In this document: positions 36,351 to 49,400 of the stretch, one piece after another
Numbering within the stretch: position 1 is the stretch's first letter
Layout: the number at the start of each line of letters is the position of its first letter
DNA from: Limanda limanda
Taxonomy: Eukaryota; Chordata; Actinopteri; Pleuronectiformes; Pleuronectidae
Direction: 5' to 3'
Length of the DNA stretch: 64,000 bases
Assembly: GCF_963576545.1 (NCBI RefSeq)
Contig: NC_083639.1
Location: 28,158,647 to 28,222,646 of the forward strand
Position numbers and translations under genes: made by a program
Notes under the pieces: generated by a model
Seen by the model: the letters and a program-made list of their open reading frames with translations, nothing else
Databases searched by the model: none
What the model was told of the DNA's origin: nothing

Positions 36351-36504
36351 GTCTCCGTGTGTCCTGCTGCTGACATCAAGCTCTTTACTGTTTCCATGTA
36401 TCATCTGTTTGGATCCCCTTCACTCTCTGTTAACCTTTTATCATCATCATCCTCTCTTTGCCTGAGTTTGATTTAAAGAATAACTTCCCACATAATTTTG
36501 GCGG

Positions 36505-36800
36505 CCTGTATTTCTAAATATCCGCAAATTCCAGAAATCTCGAGAACCATTCTTCTTATCAGCTTCACACTTGTCTTGTGTATTATCAAGGGCCCAAGGA
36601 ATTTCAGTGTTGTATAAGGTGCAATTTGGACAAGTGATATGCTCAATGTTAATATATTTTGAATAAACAGGAGACCAGATGCTGACGATCACAACTGATT
36701 CTCCAGTTCAAGGTTCTGCATCCTGAGTTGGACTTTGAACAAACAGGTGAACGGCTTTTTGTTCAGGTTCAGAGTTCAATCTTTACTTCCTGCAGCTCAA
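36505..36800. repeat. Dispersed repeat family B, copy 2
   Basis: This copy is colinear with 8545-8780: ATCTCGAGAACC, TCTTATC, CACACTTGTC, GTGCAATTTGGACA, GAATAAACAGG. Its last part (GAACAAACAGGTGAACGG) is a second, internal version of the 3' end. Confidence 0.55.
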
Positions 36801-36849
36801 TGTTTCAAACAAAAACTAATGTATGTTACAGACTTATTTTGTCTGAGAC

Positions 36850-36925
36850 TTCATTTCTGAACAGTGGGAGGAAGTGGAAACGCGTCGTCCATCTTTATAA
36901 ACACTCAATGGAAGTCAATGATGGG
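36850..36925. repeat. Dispersed repeat family A fragment
   Basis: GGAAGTGGAAACGCGTCGTC and CCATCTTTATAAACACTCAA match 42545-42600 and 50588-50630 in the same order. Confidence 0.5.
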
Positions 36926-38083
36926 CTTATTCATACATTTACAGATTTTGAGTTATTACTTGTGAATCTCAGGTTCATAACTGCGGAAATAATGATCAGC
37001 ACATAATTAATAACCTCTCACACTGGAAACAGCAGCATGTTAAGTTGTGAAGCCGTGGATCAGAACAGAGGAAAATAACACGAATGTATAAAACGGCTTT
37101 GTAGGACAGACGATGAAGACGACACCATGTTGTTAAATCTGAGCTGAAGCTGTATCTTCTGGTGGCAGATGGTTTGTAATTAAATTTAAAGATGACCAGA
37201 GGAGAACTGACCCCCAGGCGTTATAGTGGAAAAATACAGAGTGTATAGAAACTGAGGTTTTTGAACATCTCCTCAGACTGAAGCCTCTAATTCTCTCCAC
37301 TGCACTGAGGCTCTATAGTAAGTTAACCTCATGTAACCTTACTAATAACCTGCAGGAAGTTTGTGTTGGTCTTTAATCAGCGTGTTTACAGGAGCCGCTC
37401 GCCAGGACGTGGATGAAAAGATCAGAGTTGTGGCATTTTCGTAAATACACTGTGATGTATTAGTGCGCCGCTGTTCTCTGACCAATCATTTGTCTGGCTG
37501 ACGTTGTGAAATGAACTCGGCTGTTGGACACGAAAACAACTTGATCATTTCTGCCGACTGTTGCCCGAGCGTGTGTGTGTGTGTGTGTGTGTGTGTCCCT
37601 TGTGTTTGTGATTACATTTGCAAAAAACGATGATTCGCTATTTTTCTTCCACATGTGTGTGTATACGATGCATAGTGTGTGTGTGTGGGTGTGTGTTTAT
37701 TTGTGTGTGTGTGCACGTCCCCTATGGCTTCTGTCTATAGAGGCAGAAAAATGAATGGAGCCCTGTGAAACACTGTTGATTACACATCTTCTCTGCCACA
37801 CAGAAAACAGGAGAAATGAGGAGCAGAGGCAACGAGCGCATGAAGAACAGAGGTGAAGACACGGATGGAGCAACAGTATGAAATGAAATGTAAACGTCCT
37901 GGAGGTTTGCACTGACAGCGACTTCACAACAAAAAAACACCATGTTTTCACCACATTTTACACAACAAATACTTTCACCTCAAAAACATAGTAATACCCA
38001 ACAAAACTGGTGGGTGGGGTGGGCCTTGAATGGCGCCTGATTGGTCGTCTTAACTAACCCGTTTTGTAAAATCGTCTGGCTTA

Positions 38084-39075
38084 AGGCCAATTTATGCCTC
38101 TCCGTTTCTTCTATTACGGACAGATAAGATCGCCCTATCCGTCGTGAAACGCCCTCTCCGAATGCTTCGTACAGCTTTTCGTACACGTCTGATTTTTCTA
38201 ACTATCTGTCTTCATGTTGGAGACCCGACGGACCGCTCTTGGCTGTGATTGGTCCGCGAACTACATCATTTCTGTATGACGTCATTTCCGTATTTCCGGA
38301 CCTCAAACTTCCTGTTTACTTCCTGTTTACTTCCATGTAGCATCAAACCCAAACACAACTATGATTCTACGATTAATGTGACGTGTGTGTTAAGCCAGCG
38401 GAGTTGTCCGGCTGACGGTGGCTCGTTAGAGCACTGAGGGCATGTGTGCACGGTCACATACGGTTATAACGAGCTTTCAAAACGGCGCTAGCAGGCTAGG
38501 CTAGCGGGCTAGGCTAGCCACCATGCTAACTGCGGTGGTAACAGTGCAAGAACCCGCGGTCACGACTTTAATTCCACTTCTATCATGACACTGTTTCTAT
38601 AATACCGTCAGGTTAGAAGCAAACACTGGATAGTAGTAGTTAGTGTCGGGAGTCCCTGCTGACTGTGTGTGGAAGCTGGGGGGAGCTAGCTCCGGGTAGC
38701 TTCTAGCTACATGTAGCCTCAAGCAGATTCAAGCTGTGGAATCAGCAACACAGTTCGGAAACAAGACCGGGGAACCGCTGCGCTAAGAAACGATTACATC
38801 AGCATCTTGACCCGCTGGGTGTCACTGTATTTAGTTCTGTTAGTTGCCATGGTTCAGTGTGTGGGAGAAAAGCTAACATGTCAACAGAGACACGTGGACT
38901 TCTTCTTCCCAAATGTGGTAGGCTTCTCTGAGCTCGTCTTCCGTTGCGCCACCTATGGGTTTGGCGGTGAATTTTTTCCGGACGTAGACTGACGGAGAAG
39001 TAAAAATCAAAAAGAGTCTTTGCCCCCTGCTGAGAACTCTCCGAGAAACGGACACGTAGTAGTATATAAGAGCCT
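38084..39075. mobile_element. Non-autonomous Harbinger-like DNA transposon (992 bp)
   Basis: The ends are AGGCCAATTTATGCC on the left and TATATAAGAGCCT on the right, which are imperfect inverted repeats. Both are flanked by TTA (38081-38083 and 39076-39078), the 3-bp duplication typical of PIF/Harbinger elements. CTCCGTTTCT near the left end is mirrored by GAGAAACGGA near the right end. No transposase frame is present. The interior has GCTAGGCTAGC clusters (38487-38520). The element ends 1.7 kb upstream of the rims4 start codon. Confidence 0.7.
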
Positions 39076-39479
39076 TTAGTGCATTTGTCTAATCGACTCT
39101 GGTCTTTAGACGAGTGTGAAAACACAGGCAACAACAATCTGCTGGTGCCTTTGAGTTCCTTGAAAAAAACTAAACTATTCTGTCGTGTTTGGCGGAAAAT
39201 AACCAATCATCTAAGAGAAATACTTCTTGTTATTACAGTTTGTCAGGTTGTGTCTATGAGGCTTCATTTGTAATTATTTCCAAAAGGATCAATAGGTAAA
39301 GTGAGTCAACCAGCACATGCACCCAGAGGTGAACGAGACAGGAAATAACCTTCCATGTCATGTTTGTTGACAAACAGGTTGCATATACTTCAGTTATAAC
39401 CAATAGTAATAATATACATATATATATTTATATATATATTTGTGTTTGTATTTCTTAAGATCCTTGCTTGAAAAGAGAG

Positions 39480-40820
39480 CCACAAGGAAGTGAGCAGAGA
39501 GAGAGAAGGAGAGACGAAGGGAGAGAGACAATGTAAACTTGCCGTTCGGCTCCACTTCCACTTCCCCCAAGCCACACCCATATTCCCTCATCCCCATTGT
39601 GATTGGCCGCACTGCCAGCAACAGTCTGCTCTCCATCCTCCCTCCTCCGCTCCCTCGCTTCCTCTCTCACTCACTCTGGAGCGAGTGAATGAGTCCAGTC
39701 AGACACAAGCTGTTTAAAACAGTGCAGCCTCTCTCTCTCTCTTACACGCTCTCATCATCTCTCTCTCTCGCTCTCTCTCTCTGTCCTTTCCCGTCTCAGG
39801 AGCAGACAGTCAGCCGAGCATCGGCACGGCAACAGAGGACAGAGGAAACGACGTTGACAACAACTCAACACTGAGACCATTCACAACAACAGCAACAACA
39901 CCAGTAGTTCAAAGCAGAAGCAACAGATTGCTCCTCAGTTGCGATTGTTCCTGCAACTGATGCTCGGGAATCGGAGAAGCAGCAAAGCAGCAGCCGTCTC
40001 CCGGGGGGTTTGAAAGTCAGGTTCTCTGCTCCTCTGCTGTGCCGGAGCACGAGGAAACGACAACGGCAACGAGAAGCTTTGATTCAGCCTGAGAGCAACA
40101 CGTTCTCCAGCTGGGCGTCAACATCACCTCTACCACCAGCAGCGTCTCCTCCCATCCTCCCTCCCTCCGTCCGTCCTCGGAATCTGAAGAACGACCTGAG
40201 CAATCACAGGTGGAGGACGAAGGATCGACATGCAGAGTTCTGGGAGTTTCGCCGTGAAACCAAAAAAGACGAGATAAGGTTTTTTATCGGCGTAAAGACG
40301 GAGGTAAGATTCAGACGTCAGGAAGTCCGTCAGACTTCTGAGGAAGAGGAGGAGGATGCGCACCAGCATCTGCCTGAGAGCGGAAGCAAAACAAGAATCC
40401 ACAAACTAGAGACGGGATGACAGCAGGACGGAGATATAACTCTGCCCAACAAAGCCAGAGATAACATTCAGTTAATTCCATCACAAACAGAAACACGTTT
40501 TGGTGCCCAGTTCTGTTTCTGGGATGATTCTGCACCAGTGGAAGTTGCGTCTCATCTGATGCATCAACATCCACATCGACCTTTGACGTCACCTTTTCCC
40601 GCCACTTTCACCGCCAGAAAGTTCTTGCGCCGATTCCGGTCGGTGTGAGAGTCTTGGGGGGGTTTTTTTTTTGCGCGACTCTTGTTTTTCGGGGTGAGGT
40701 GGATCTGCCGTCGGGGGCAGCTGATCGCCATCCAAGACGCCGCGCGCCGTACTCCGCGTGAAGAATGCCCAGCCGCGGTTGGCCAAGCCGGCCGACCCGG
40801 GCCCGACGGCGGGCCTGTAC
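39480..40820 (+). promoter_or_regulatory. rims4 promoter and 5' untranslated region
   Basis: The start codon at 40821 is preceded by a CpG-rich patch (from about 40560) and, further up, CT-rich tracts (39729-39781) and GA-rich sequence (39495-39530). The transcription start cannot be fixed from sequence. The interval 39780-40560 is AG/CA-rich, like a long 5' UTR. A donor-like GGAG|GTAAGA at 40300-40309 and an acceptor-like GGGGGCAG at 40713-40720 would allow a spliced leader, but this is speculative. Confidence 0.45.
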
Positions 40821-40917
40821 ATGGAGCGATCGCAGAGTCGCATCAGCCTGTCGGCGTCCTTCGAGGCCCTCGCCATCTACTTCCCCTGCATGAACTCCTT
40901 CGACGAGGATGATGGGG
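40821..40917 (+). CDS. rims4: rims4 coding exon 1
   Basis: This 97-nt coding exon starts at ATG 40821 (context GTACATGG) and ends GATGATGGGG before the donor GTGAGT (40918-40923). It encodes residues 1-32 and one base. The start is supported by the close match of MERSQSRISLSASFEALAIY to known RIMS4. Confidence 0.94.
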
Positions 40918-43428
40918 GTGAGTGGGAATGACACACACGTGCACACGCACACATGCCCACACACAGGCACACAACCACAGCAAGATTGAGAGGCCATACA
41001 TAAAACATGGGACACGCAGCACGACATTTGTCACCTCAGTAAGTCACAATGCAAAACACACACGTCCTGTAAAAACATTGTGTAGTGTTCCCGTTCATGT
41101 TGACACATTCTTACCCCAATATGCACAATTTACATTTCTATTTAATGATGTTTAACGTAAGTAAGTGCTTGATCCTCCGGGTCCTGCCGACATCATTTAG
41201 AGCTCAAACAATTAACTTATTAATGGATGCATCAACCCAGAGAATATGAATCGTCAGCGGTTTGTGTTTGTGGATGGAAGCCAGTAAAGAAGAGGACAAA
41301 CATTCTCTGGCTGCAGCTTCTGAAAAGAAGTGATTTGGTTATTTTGGCATTAAAATTAAAATATGTTGCTTCCTGGACGGAACCAGACTGGAAAACTGCA
41401 GATTGTTCACTGACCTGAGGTTTTGTTGTGAAAATGATTCATATGTGATTCTGAATATAATGGAAAGATTAAATGCGAGTGAAAATATGTGTTAGTTGTT
41501 AACGTTGAGATATGATGTGATAAACCGGGACATAGAGTCACATGTCCGTCTATAGGGTTTGGATTTAAATAGATTAAATAGAACTGTGTCTGTGTGTGAG
41601 TGTGTGTGCTTGTGTGTGTGTGTATGTGTGTGTGTGTATCCACATGTGTGTCCATACTTACTTGACTATCTACAACTATGGTAGAATCTGATCCCATGTT
41701 TTCGCTGCACACCTGAGGTTACGTCAGTTCTTCTCTGATGAGATCAAATCCTCGAATCGAAAAGCATCCGATGATGTAACATGTTTTAATCTGAACTGGT
41801 TTTATTCATTACGTTGCTGCTTATTTCCCGTCATATGATTCCAAGTGTACATGCTGGAAAACGTTGGTACCGGATTGTTCTGAAGTACAAGATAACGGGT
41901 ATTATGAGTGAAGGCCTATATAAGTACAAGTATACGAGTACCTCTGGAAAAGCAAGTAGCAGCAAGTCCTGTTAAAAACAATCGAGTATATGGACAATTC
42001 AGCAATTTGATGTTTTTATGAATAAACACGTTGATTGACAAAAGATGACAGGAGCGACCCGACATGACAATAGAACCAGAAATGGAAGCTAGTGTTGCTA
42101 AATTAGCAGATTCTTTTTAAACCTTCTTTTCACCTTGTGATGTACAAATGTTCATCGTACGAGTTTGACTGAACAAGCTGCAACAGAACATTAAAGGGTC
42201 AGTGACAAATAAGGGTTGGCATCATGAGAAATTCAAAAATGTTTCAAAAACCTATTTTAAAAAGCATGAACCAGGTGGATGTAGGTTTGATAATTGGTAA
42301 GTGTACTCGGACATTTGTTTTCTTATATGCAGTTCCTCCTGAGAATATCCGGAGGTTCTGTGGAGTTCAGTGACGCAAAGCAGCTTCAGTCGGTTTGTTT
42401 CTCAACACCACACGTTCACATCCACTGATAAGTTTGGTTTTTAAATGTTATATTTAATGATGTATAATCAAACCAAATAATAATAAACAAAAGCACAAAA
42501 TAGCAGAGTTTGTATGCTGCATATTTTGGCTTGTTTTCTAGATAGCGTGAGGAAAGCAGAGACACGTCGTCCATCTTCATTCACAGTCAATAGCTTTGTC
42601 ATACATGGACATTTACTTCATATCTTGAGATTTGTTTTTTCCTCTTTTAATTCTGAGATTCGTGAAGTTTTAAAAAAACGCCGTTCATTTGACTTTCGTC
42701 GTGTTTGTTTCAGCTTCTGGATCATATATCGATTCAATGTGTTTAGTTACTTAAATTTCCTCTACTACTGGAACCCAGTGATGTTGAAGCATCTCAGCGT
42801 TAAACTACATAGACACATCCTGACCAACGCCTCCAAGGTTCATGTTTGTGTTGACTGAGGCCAAACAGAGGAGTGTGATGAAGGGCAGCTCACTGGGCAG
42901 CTTGAATCCTCCGTACGGATTCCAACCTGTCGATGTGATTCTGGGCGTGTCCACGCAAAACAAAACCAATAACAATCAAAAGCCCTTTAAACGCCCATTT
43001 GTGCGTTCACAAATACAAACGTGTGTTACCAGACCCACACACACACACACACACACATGTGAGAGCAGTGTGTGAGGTAATCAGAGCAGAGCGGCAGGCC
43101 GGGGTTTGTGGCTCTCAGACTAATTAAATGCTAATATGGCTTCTGATTGTGGCTGACTGCAGCTAAATAGAGGCCTGATTGCAGGTTAATTCTCTCTCTC
43201 TCTCCCGCTCTGTCTCATTGTCTCTCGGCCGAGCTTTCCCCTCTCTCTCTCTCCATCCTCCGGTCACTCTGTGGTCTCATAATCCTGTTTGCAGGTTAAC
43301 TCCTTTAAATTGGGCTTTAATCACTTTCTCTTTTCATTTCTTTGTCTTTTTTCACTGTCTCCTCACATCTCTCCCTCTGACCTGGATTTGATTTTGCTGT
43401 TATTCCTCTCTCGTCTCGCACACGATCA

Positions 43429-43462
<34 letters not shown>

Positions 43463-46400
43463 ACACACACACACACACACCAACAAATGTGTTATAGCGG
43501 CTCAGGCGTCAGACTGACAGCTGAGGTGATTCTCCTGCATCACACAGTAAATGTAAAACCTGACGAATTAAATGTTCTCATCCGTATCATCCGACTGAAA
43601 ACAACATCCATGGTCCACTGTGGTTAAAGCAGAAACTCAGTCACACTCACATTTGTTCACAGTAGTGTTGTGGTTTCCAGACATTATTTACAGTCCCTTA
43701 GATCTTCTGTTCTTTCACCTCTGGTAATGTATTTTCCTACATTTCCCAGAAGGCTTCTTGATAACTGCCCGATCACATATGTCTACTTATGGTCGTGAGC
43801 TGAGGATTTTAAAGTTAAGTGATAAGGTCGATGAAATAGGAAACCAGTTGCTACATTTTATTTGAACCTGTTTCCTGCCTGTTCAATGCTGACAATAATT
43901 TCCTTGCAAACATTAACGTATTACTACATGACTTTATAATGTCATGATGACGTCATACCTTCCTCTTTATCATAAATAATTTTTTCAATCCAAGCTAGTT
44001 GAGTCTATCGTCCCATAAGATGCAGAGATTCTTCCTCAAATGTTATTTTGCACATTATTTTGTTGCCCTTTGATTGATCTGCCCTAAAAGTGAATCATCT
44101 GGTGATTCACTTTCAAGCAATAGTCACAACAAATTTGGTGAAAATCTATACATGTGTTGATGAGTTATTTTGTACATACACACACAGACAAGGGCAATAC
44201 AAATAGTCCAAGAAGATGTTTACTTATGTTTTTAGCTGCTCGGACCTATAAAATTATTCTCATGTGCTGAGTCCCAATGACAGAGCGATTCACTTAAATA
44301 CTTGGCGCTGTAGCAGAGGCCTGTACAGTAGATCTGTCTTTCACGTAACTTTCATTAATCATGAAGCTCCTCAGGATCTCCAGGTGACCGACCCTCGTTC
44401 TGTGAATCTCGTCCTGATTCAGCGCTGCAGACTCACATCTTTGTCACGGACTCAGCTGCACACAATTCAAACTGCCAACACAATAATCTTCACTTTGAAC
44501 AAGTGATTTATGTGCTTGTTGAAGAGTTGTTCACACTCCTCACAGTGATTTATGTGATTTATCGACTCCATGAAGTGTTGACTCACGACGAGTGGATCTG
44601 CAAGGAAGACTTCAAGTTTCACACAATGAAAATACTCAAGTATCTAAACTAACAGTAGTTACTAAACGTTCACTATACTATACTTACCATATACAATATT
44701 TATACTTAGTACACTTCAGTACAAATCCCACATCACAATACATCTTATGATACTTTAACTACAGTGTACATAGGCAAATGTATAGATTTATAAATATTTT
44801 ATAATAAATACTATTTAAGTGATTCAAGGAGAAGTAGCCCCCCCCCCTTCTCTTGTTCTGGCTTGTTTCTTCAATTAAAATACAACCTCTAAATATATAC
44901 GAGCAGAACAGGAGACAAACTTAGATTATGTTTTGTTCACTTCTCTGTTCGTAGATCAAATATTCACACAAGGACAGAAAAAAGATTTTAACATTGTGAG
45001 GATTTTAACAATTTAAATTTTTCATACTCACATTAGATATCGGTTTATTAGTCGCACGGTGGGGAAATGAGCCGTGTTACAAAGTGGATATTAAAACTAG
45101 ACACTACATACAGTTAAAACATACAATCTAAACAGGTTATAGCAGCATTGCACACATATGAAATGAATTTACACGGATAGAACATGATTATTATCCTGTT
45201 GAATTATTTGAAAACCTGCGTGAGGTGCATGTGGTCTCCGAAGGCTGAGGGTCAAGTTTCTATTTGAGACGAACGTCAAAGGGTCCTTCAGAATCCAAGT
45301 TCCCCCCCCGAGACACTGAGACTGTTTGTAGATCGATAAGTTGTGAGAGTGTCGGCTAAACGACTCTGTGACGTACGAACACGCATCAGGTACGACGGCA
45401 TCGAACCAGCAGCAAACAGTAATGAGACTTGTTGTGGGAGGAACTGGAACATAAATCTTCCACAAATTAGGAAGCGAAGGGAGGGAGGGAGGGAGGGAGG
45501 GAGGGAAGGAAGGAAGGAAGGACAGGCGGAGATGGGAGGAGGAAGCTGAGGTGGAGGGATGAGAGAAGAAGGGAAATGGCTGCAAAGAGGCAGTTAGAAA
45601 TAGAAAAGGAAAGCAGCATCAATCATAGATCAACCAGCTAGAGAGGGGTAGATGGAGGGATGGGAGGGAAGAGTGATGGAGGTGGAGGAGGCTGGAAGGA
45701 AGGAAGGAGGGAGGGAGGAAGTGAGAGTGGAAAAAATAAAAATGACTGTCTTTCCTCATCACCCTTACATTTCCTTTCTCTTGCATCGTCCTTCCGTCAA
45801 CCCTCACCGGCCTTATCTTCCCTCTGTCATCCCTCCATCTTCATTCCTGCCTTCAGAGCACAGGAGGTCCGGCGCAGGGAGGACAGAGGAATAGGAAGAG
45901 GAAGAGGAGGGGACGGCACAATAGTCCTTTCTTTTTTGTAATGAAAGATTTTAAACAAAGACGTGCAAAGATTTCCTTCCTTAGTGATTTGTGGCCACGG
46001 TGACGTGAAAAGGGCGGATTCCTGTGTCAGAGGCACGAGTTATAGAGGAGAGAGAGAGAGGGGGGGGGGATGAACGAGAGGAGGAGCGAGGTCCCTGGTG
46101 AGCTCCTGAGCTGCAGAGCCGACCCAGAAAAGTCAGGAGTAAAAAATGGACTGCCAGGAAAGGAGGTCTATTCTATAGGGAGGAGGAGGAGTTGGAGGAG
46201 GCGGAGGAGGAGGAGGAGGAGGAGGAGGAGGAGGAGGAGGAGGAGGAGGAGGAGGAGGAGGAGGAGGAAGAGCATCATTTGTTATACTGAGGGTTGTGGT
46301 CGGCAGCAGCAGGGAAGGTGCTGTTCAGCTGCTCTTGAGTCGGATGCAGGAGCTGCACCTGTTGTTTGAACAGTTTCTCACGGCAACGTGAGCATCAGCA

Positions 46401-49400
46401 GCTGCAGCCGGTCCCAGAGGTTCAGTGAAGGTGATACAGTCATGTGACCTCAAACAGATCGGATTCTTTACATGAGAAAGATCTTACTGTAACGGCCCCC
46501 CCGCTTCTCCATACAAACTTCTGAGTCTCTTGAACTGATGTTACACGGCTCTTTATTTTTGTATCTGGTTTGCCGTAGTAGCACCGTAAAACTGTAATGA
46601 CAGTTACAAGTTACAAAGATTTTAATCATTAAAACCAAACACGAACGTTAAAATACAATGAACAAACAAATCGCCACGTGAGACACATCTGACTCGTTAA
46701 CGTGACATAGCGACTCCCTTCCGCACTACCCGCAGCAAAGTGAATGGGACCAGCTTCCTTAACTCGTTCCGCTTGGCGAGGGGTGTTAAGCTAAAGTTGT
46801 TTGGATGGTTCTTTCGGTCCGAGAAATGCCGCAAAGCTGGCGTCCGGTTTGGTTTCCTATCTGTGCCGGGCTGACGGCAGGTATTTTATTGCACCGGGGC
46901 GGAAACGAGGGATCAGGTGTGTCGAATAAAACCATCCGCTCCTTTGCTGCAGGTAACTATGCGAGGGGAGTCGCTACGTGTAAAAGACAACGAAAATAAC
47001 CCAAACCGTAGTTGAACATAAGAACAATAACCCTAAAATAAAAGAATAAAACAGTCTGCATAAACTGGCCGGTTTTGCTGACAGTTACACTTACTTATAC
47101 TCGTCTCAGACTCGATGACCTGGTCCGACTGTTCCCAGGTGTTACAAGATGAACTGAACTCTAAACCTGGCTCTATTCTCATCGCTAGCTTCATTGTCAA
47201 AATAAAATAAAAATAAATTTGCCCGTTCACGCAGGCGTCTTGTTTCCATCACTGGTGATTGGAGCCATTTGACCCACGAGTCAAAGCTGATTGCATCCAA
47301 CACAAAAGCAAGATGTGAGTGGGTGTTGCTGGTTTTTTTACAAGTGGGAAAGAGGCTTAATTTCCTATTTTTAATTAAGAAAACTTCATTAGGAGATTTA
47401 ATGAACCCACAGCCCGGACGACAAAGATTTTCTCTGCTGTGAACAAGAACATCCGATGCCTTTATAAATAATCAGCCGGATTTTAAACGGTGTGATTAGT
47501 TTGATTCGACCTCATAAACTCCTGAGATCCGGTGGAGATTGAAACAAAGGTGATGGAGGTCGAGGTCGAAAAAGTAAAAAAACAGAAAAAGGAGAATTGA
47601 ACGAGGGAATGGAAGAAAAGAGGAGGATATATTATTGAGCGCTGCACCTCCAGCGAGCTCGGCCGTCCTGACGGGCGTCGTTGTGACAGATTGAGAGCAG
47701 GAAGTCCGGTTGTCATGTGAACTTCAAGTGGAGACAAACGAGACGAGCAGCGGTGAAACCTCTTCAAACACAACGTTACATCGTGAGTGACAGCTTCGCT
47801 CTCAACGCCACCGACGATTAACAGCGGCGCTTTGTGTCGGAATGACAGGAAATCACAGGGAGGCAATTTGAATGTGTTGATCTGACGAGTCACCTCCCAT
47901 TGTCTGAGCTGACGGGTGAAATCCTCCCTCTGCTCGGGAACATCGTTAAATCGTCTGATACGAAAGAGCGTTAGCGTTGAAATACAAACATCACTGAAGA
48001 AGAGACTTTAAACGACGGGTTCTTATATCTTCTTTTCACTTTGACTAGTATTTCAAATCTCCCCCTAATTTTCTTCTCGTTTGACTTCTCTTGATTTTCT
48101 GCTCTCTTCTCCTCCTCCTTTCAATCTTCTCCTTCACCTGCTGCTCTCTCCTTTGTCGTCATCCCTCCCGCTAACACTCTTCCTCTCACTCTTTTCTTCT
48201 TCTCCCATCACCTCCCTCTTCACCTCTTATCTGCACACTTCTCCTTTTATCTGCCTACTTTCAAAAATATTGAAAACTTTAAGAAAAAAACAGTTTGAAA
48301 GCATAAAGCATACAAAGTGTCCAGAGTCCTCAGATCATTCGCTGTTTCATATCTCATGTTTTATAGGAAATACAATTTCTATAATCTCGGCATCGCTCCA
48401 TAATGTGATTGGTCGCATTTACTGCAGCTCAACCACCCGCGCAGCTAGCTCGTTAGCTTCTCTACCAGGATGGAGTGACTCCTGGGGTTGGTTGGCCAAA
48501 CAGAGATCCAACTGTTCTGTCAGGCCTGGACTGGAATGAGGACTCAGAAGCAGAGAATATCACGTACCAGCACACTTTATTGATTTCAGAACCTCAATGC
48601 AGAGTGACAAACAAGAAGGCTATGAAAATCTCACTAACTATATATAATAATATAATACTTGGCAAGCAATAACTGGGGAAAAAGAACTTCCTAATAAATA
48701 CAAAACATACACTAGAAAAAGAAAAAGCTTTTAAACATAAACCACTCCCGAAGGAGGACAAACAAATGGCAAGAGCAAGAAATCAAAAGCGCTCCCGAAG
48801 GAGGAAAACCAAACTACTAATAAATGGGGCAAAAGAAAAGGCTCACCTAAACAGGAGGCTCAACAAACTAACTAAATCTCTCTTAACATAAATCGCTCCA
48901 AAAGGGAGGAAGAAAAACAGTTTACAAACAACACAAAACAAAGCTAAACTGGAAAACTTTAACAAACAAAAAATCACTCTCAAGGAGGAAACCGAAAACA
49001 ACTTACGTGGCGTAGCAAGAAACTCTTTGGCAAAAACGACAATGACTGTGGGTAAGGCTTAGGTGCACGAACAAGAACGAAACACTTCGGCACAAGACAA
49101 AGGGGAGACGCAGACTATAAGCACATGAGGGTGAAGGGAACAGGTGGAAACAATCAGAGACAATCAGACCGGTGACACATGAGGAAGGGCAAGTGACCTG
49201 AAACGAGAGGAGAGTTAGGATTTCAAAATAAAACAGGAAGTTACGAGACAAAAACCCCAAGACAAGACAAACCTCACCGCGGTGTGACATGTTTAAACCT
49301 TCGTCACTCAAGATTCTAACAACGGATCTGAAGGAGCTTTCGGGAGAGTTACGTTTCACCGTTTGAAACGGTGACAACGTCAAAGATGATGCAAACGACC

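Noticed and set aside
40010..40420. 136-codon frame upstream of rims4
   Set aside because: It lies in the probable 5' untranslated region, has low-complexity Glu/Arg composition and no similarity to the rims4 product.
40682..40912. 76-codon frame overlapping rims4 exon 1
   Set aside because: It is a different reading frame of the true exon, whose frame matches RIMS4 exactly.
46070..46369. Arg-rich 99-codon frame
   Set aside because: It is produced by the (GGA)n array; no other coding evidence.
47483..47893. 136-codon minus-strand frame in rims4 intron 1
   Set aside because: No splice borders, family motif or start context; codon pattern is unconvincing.
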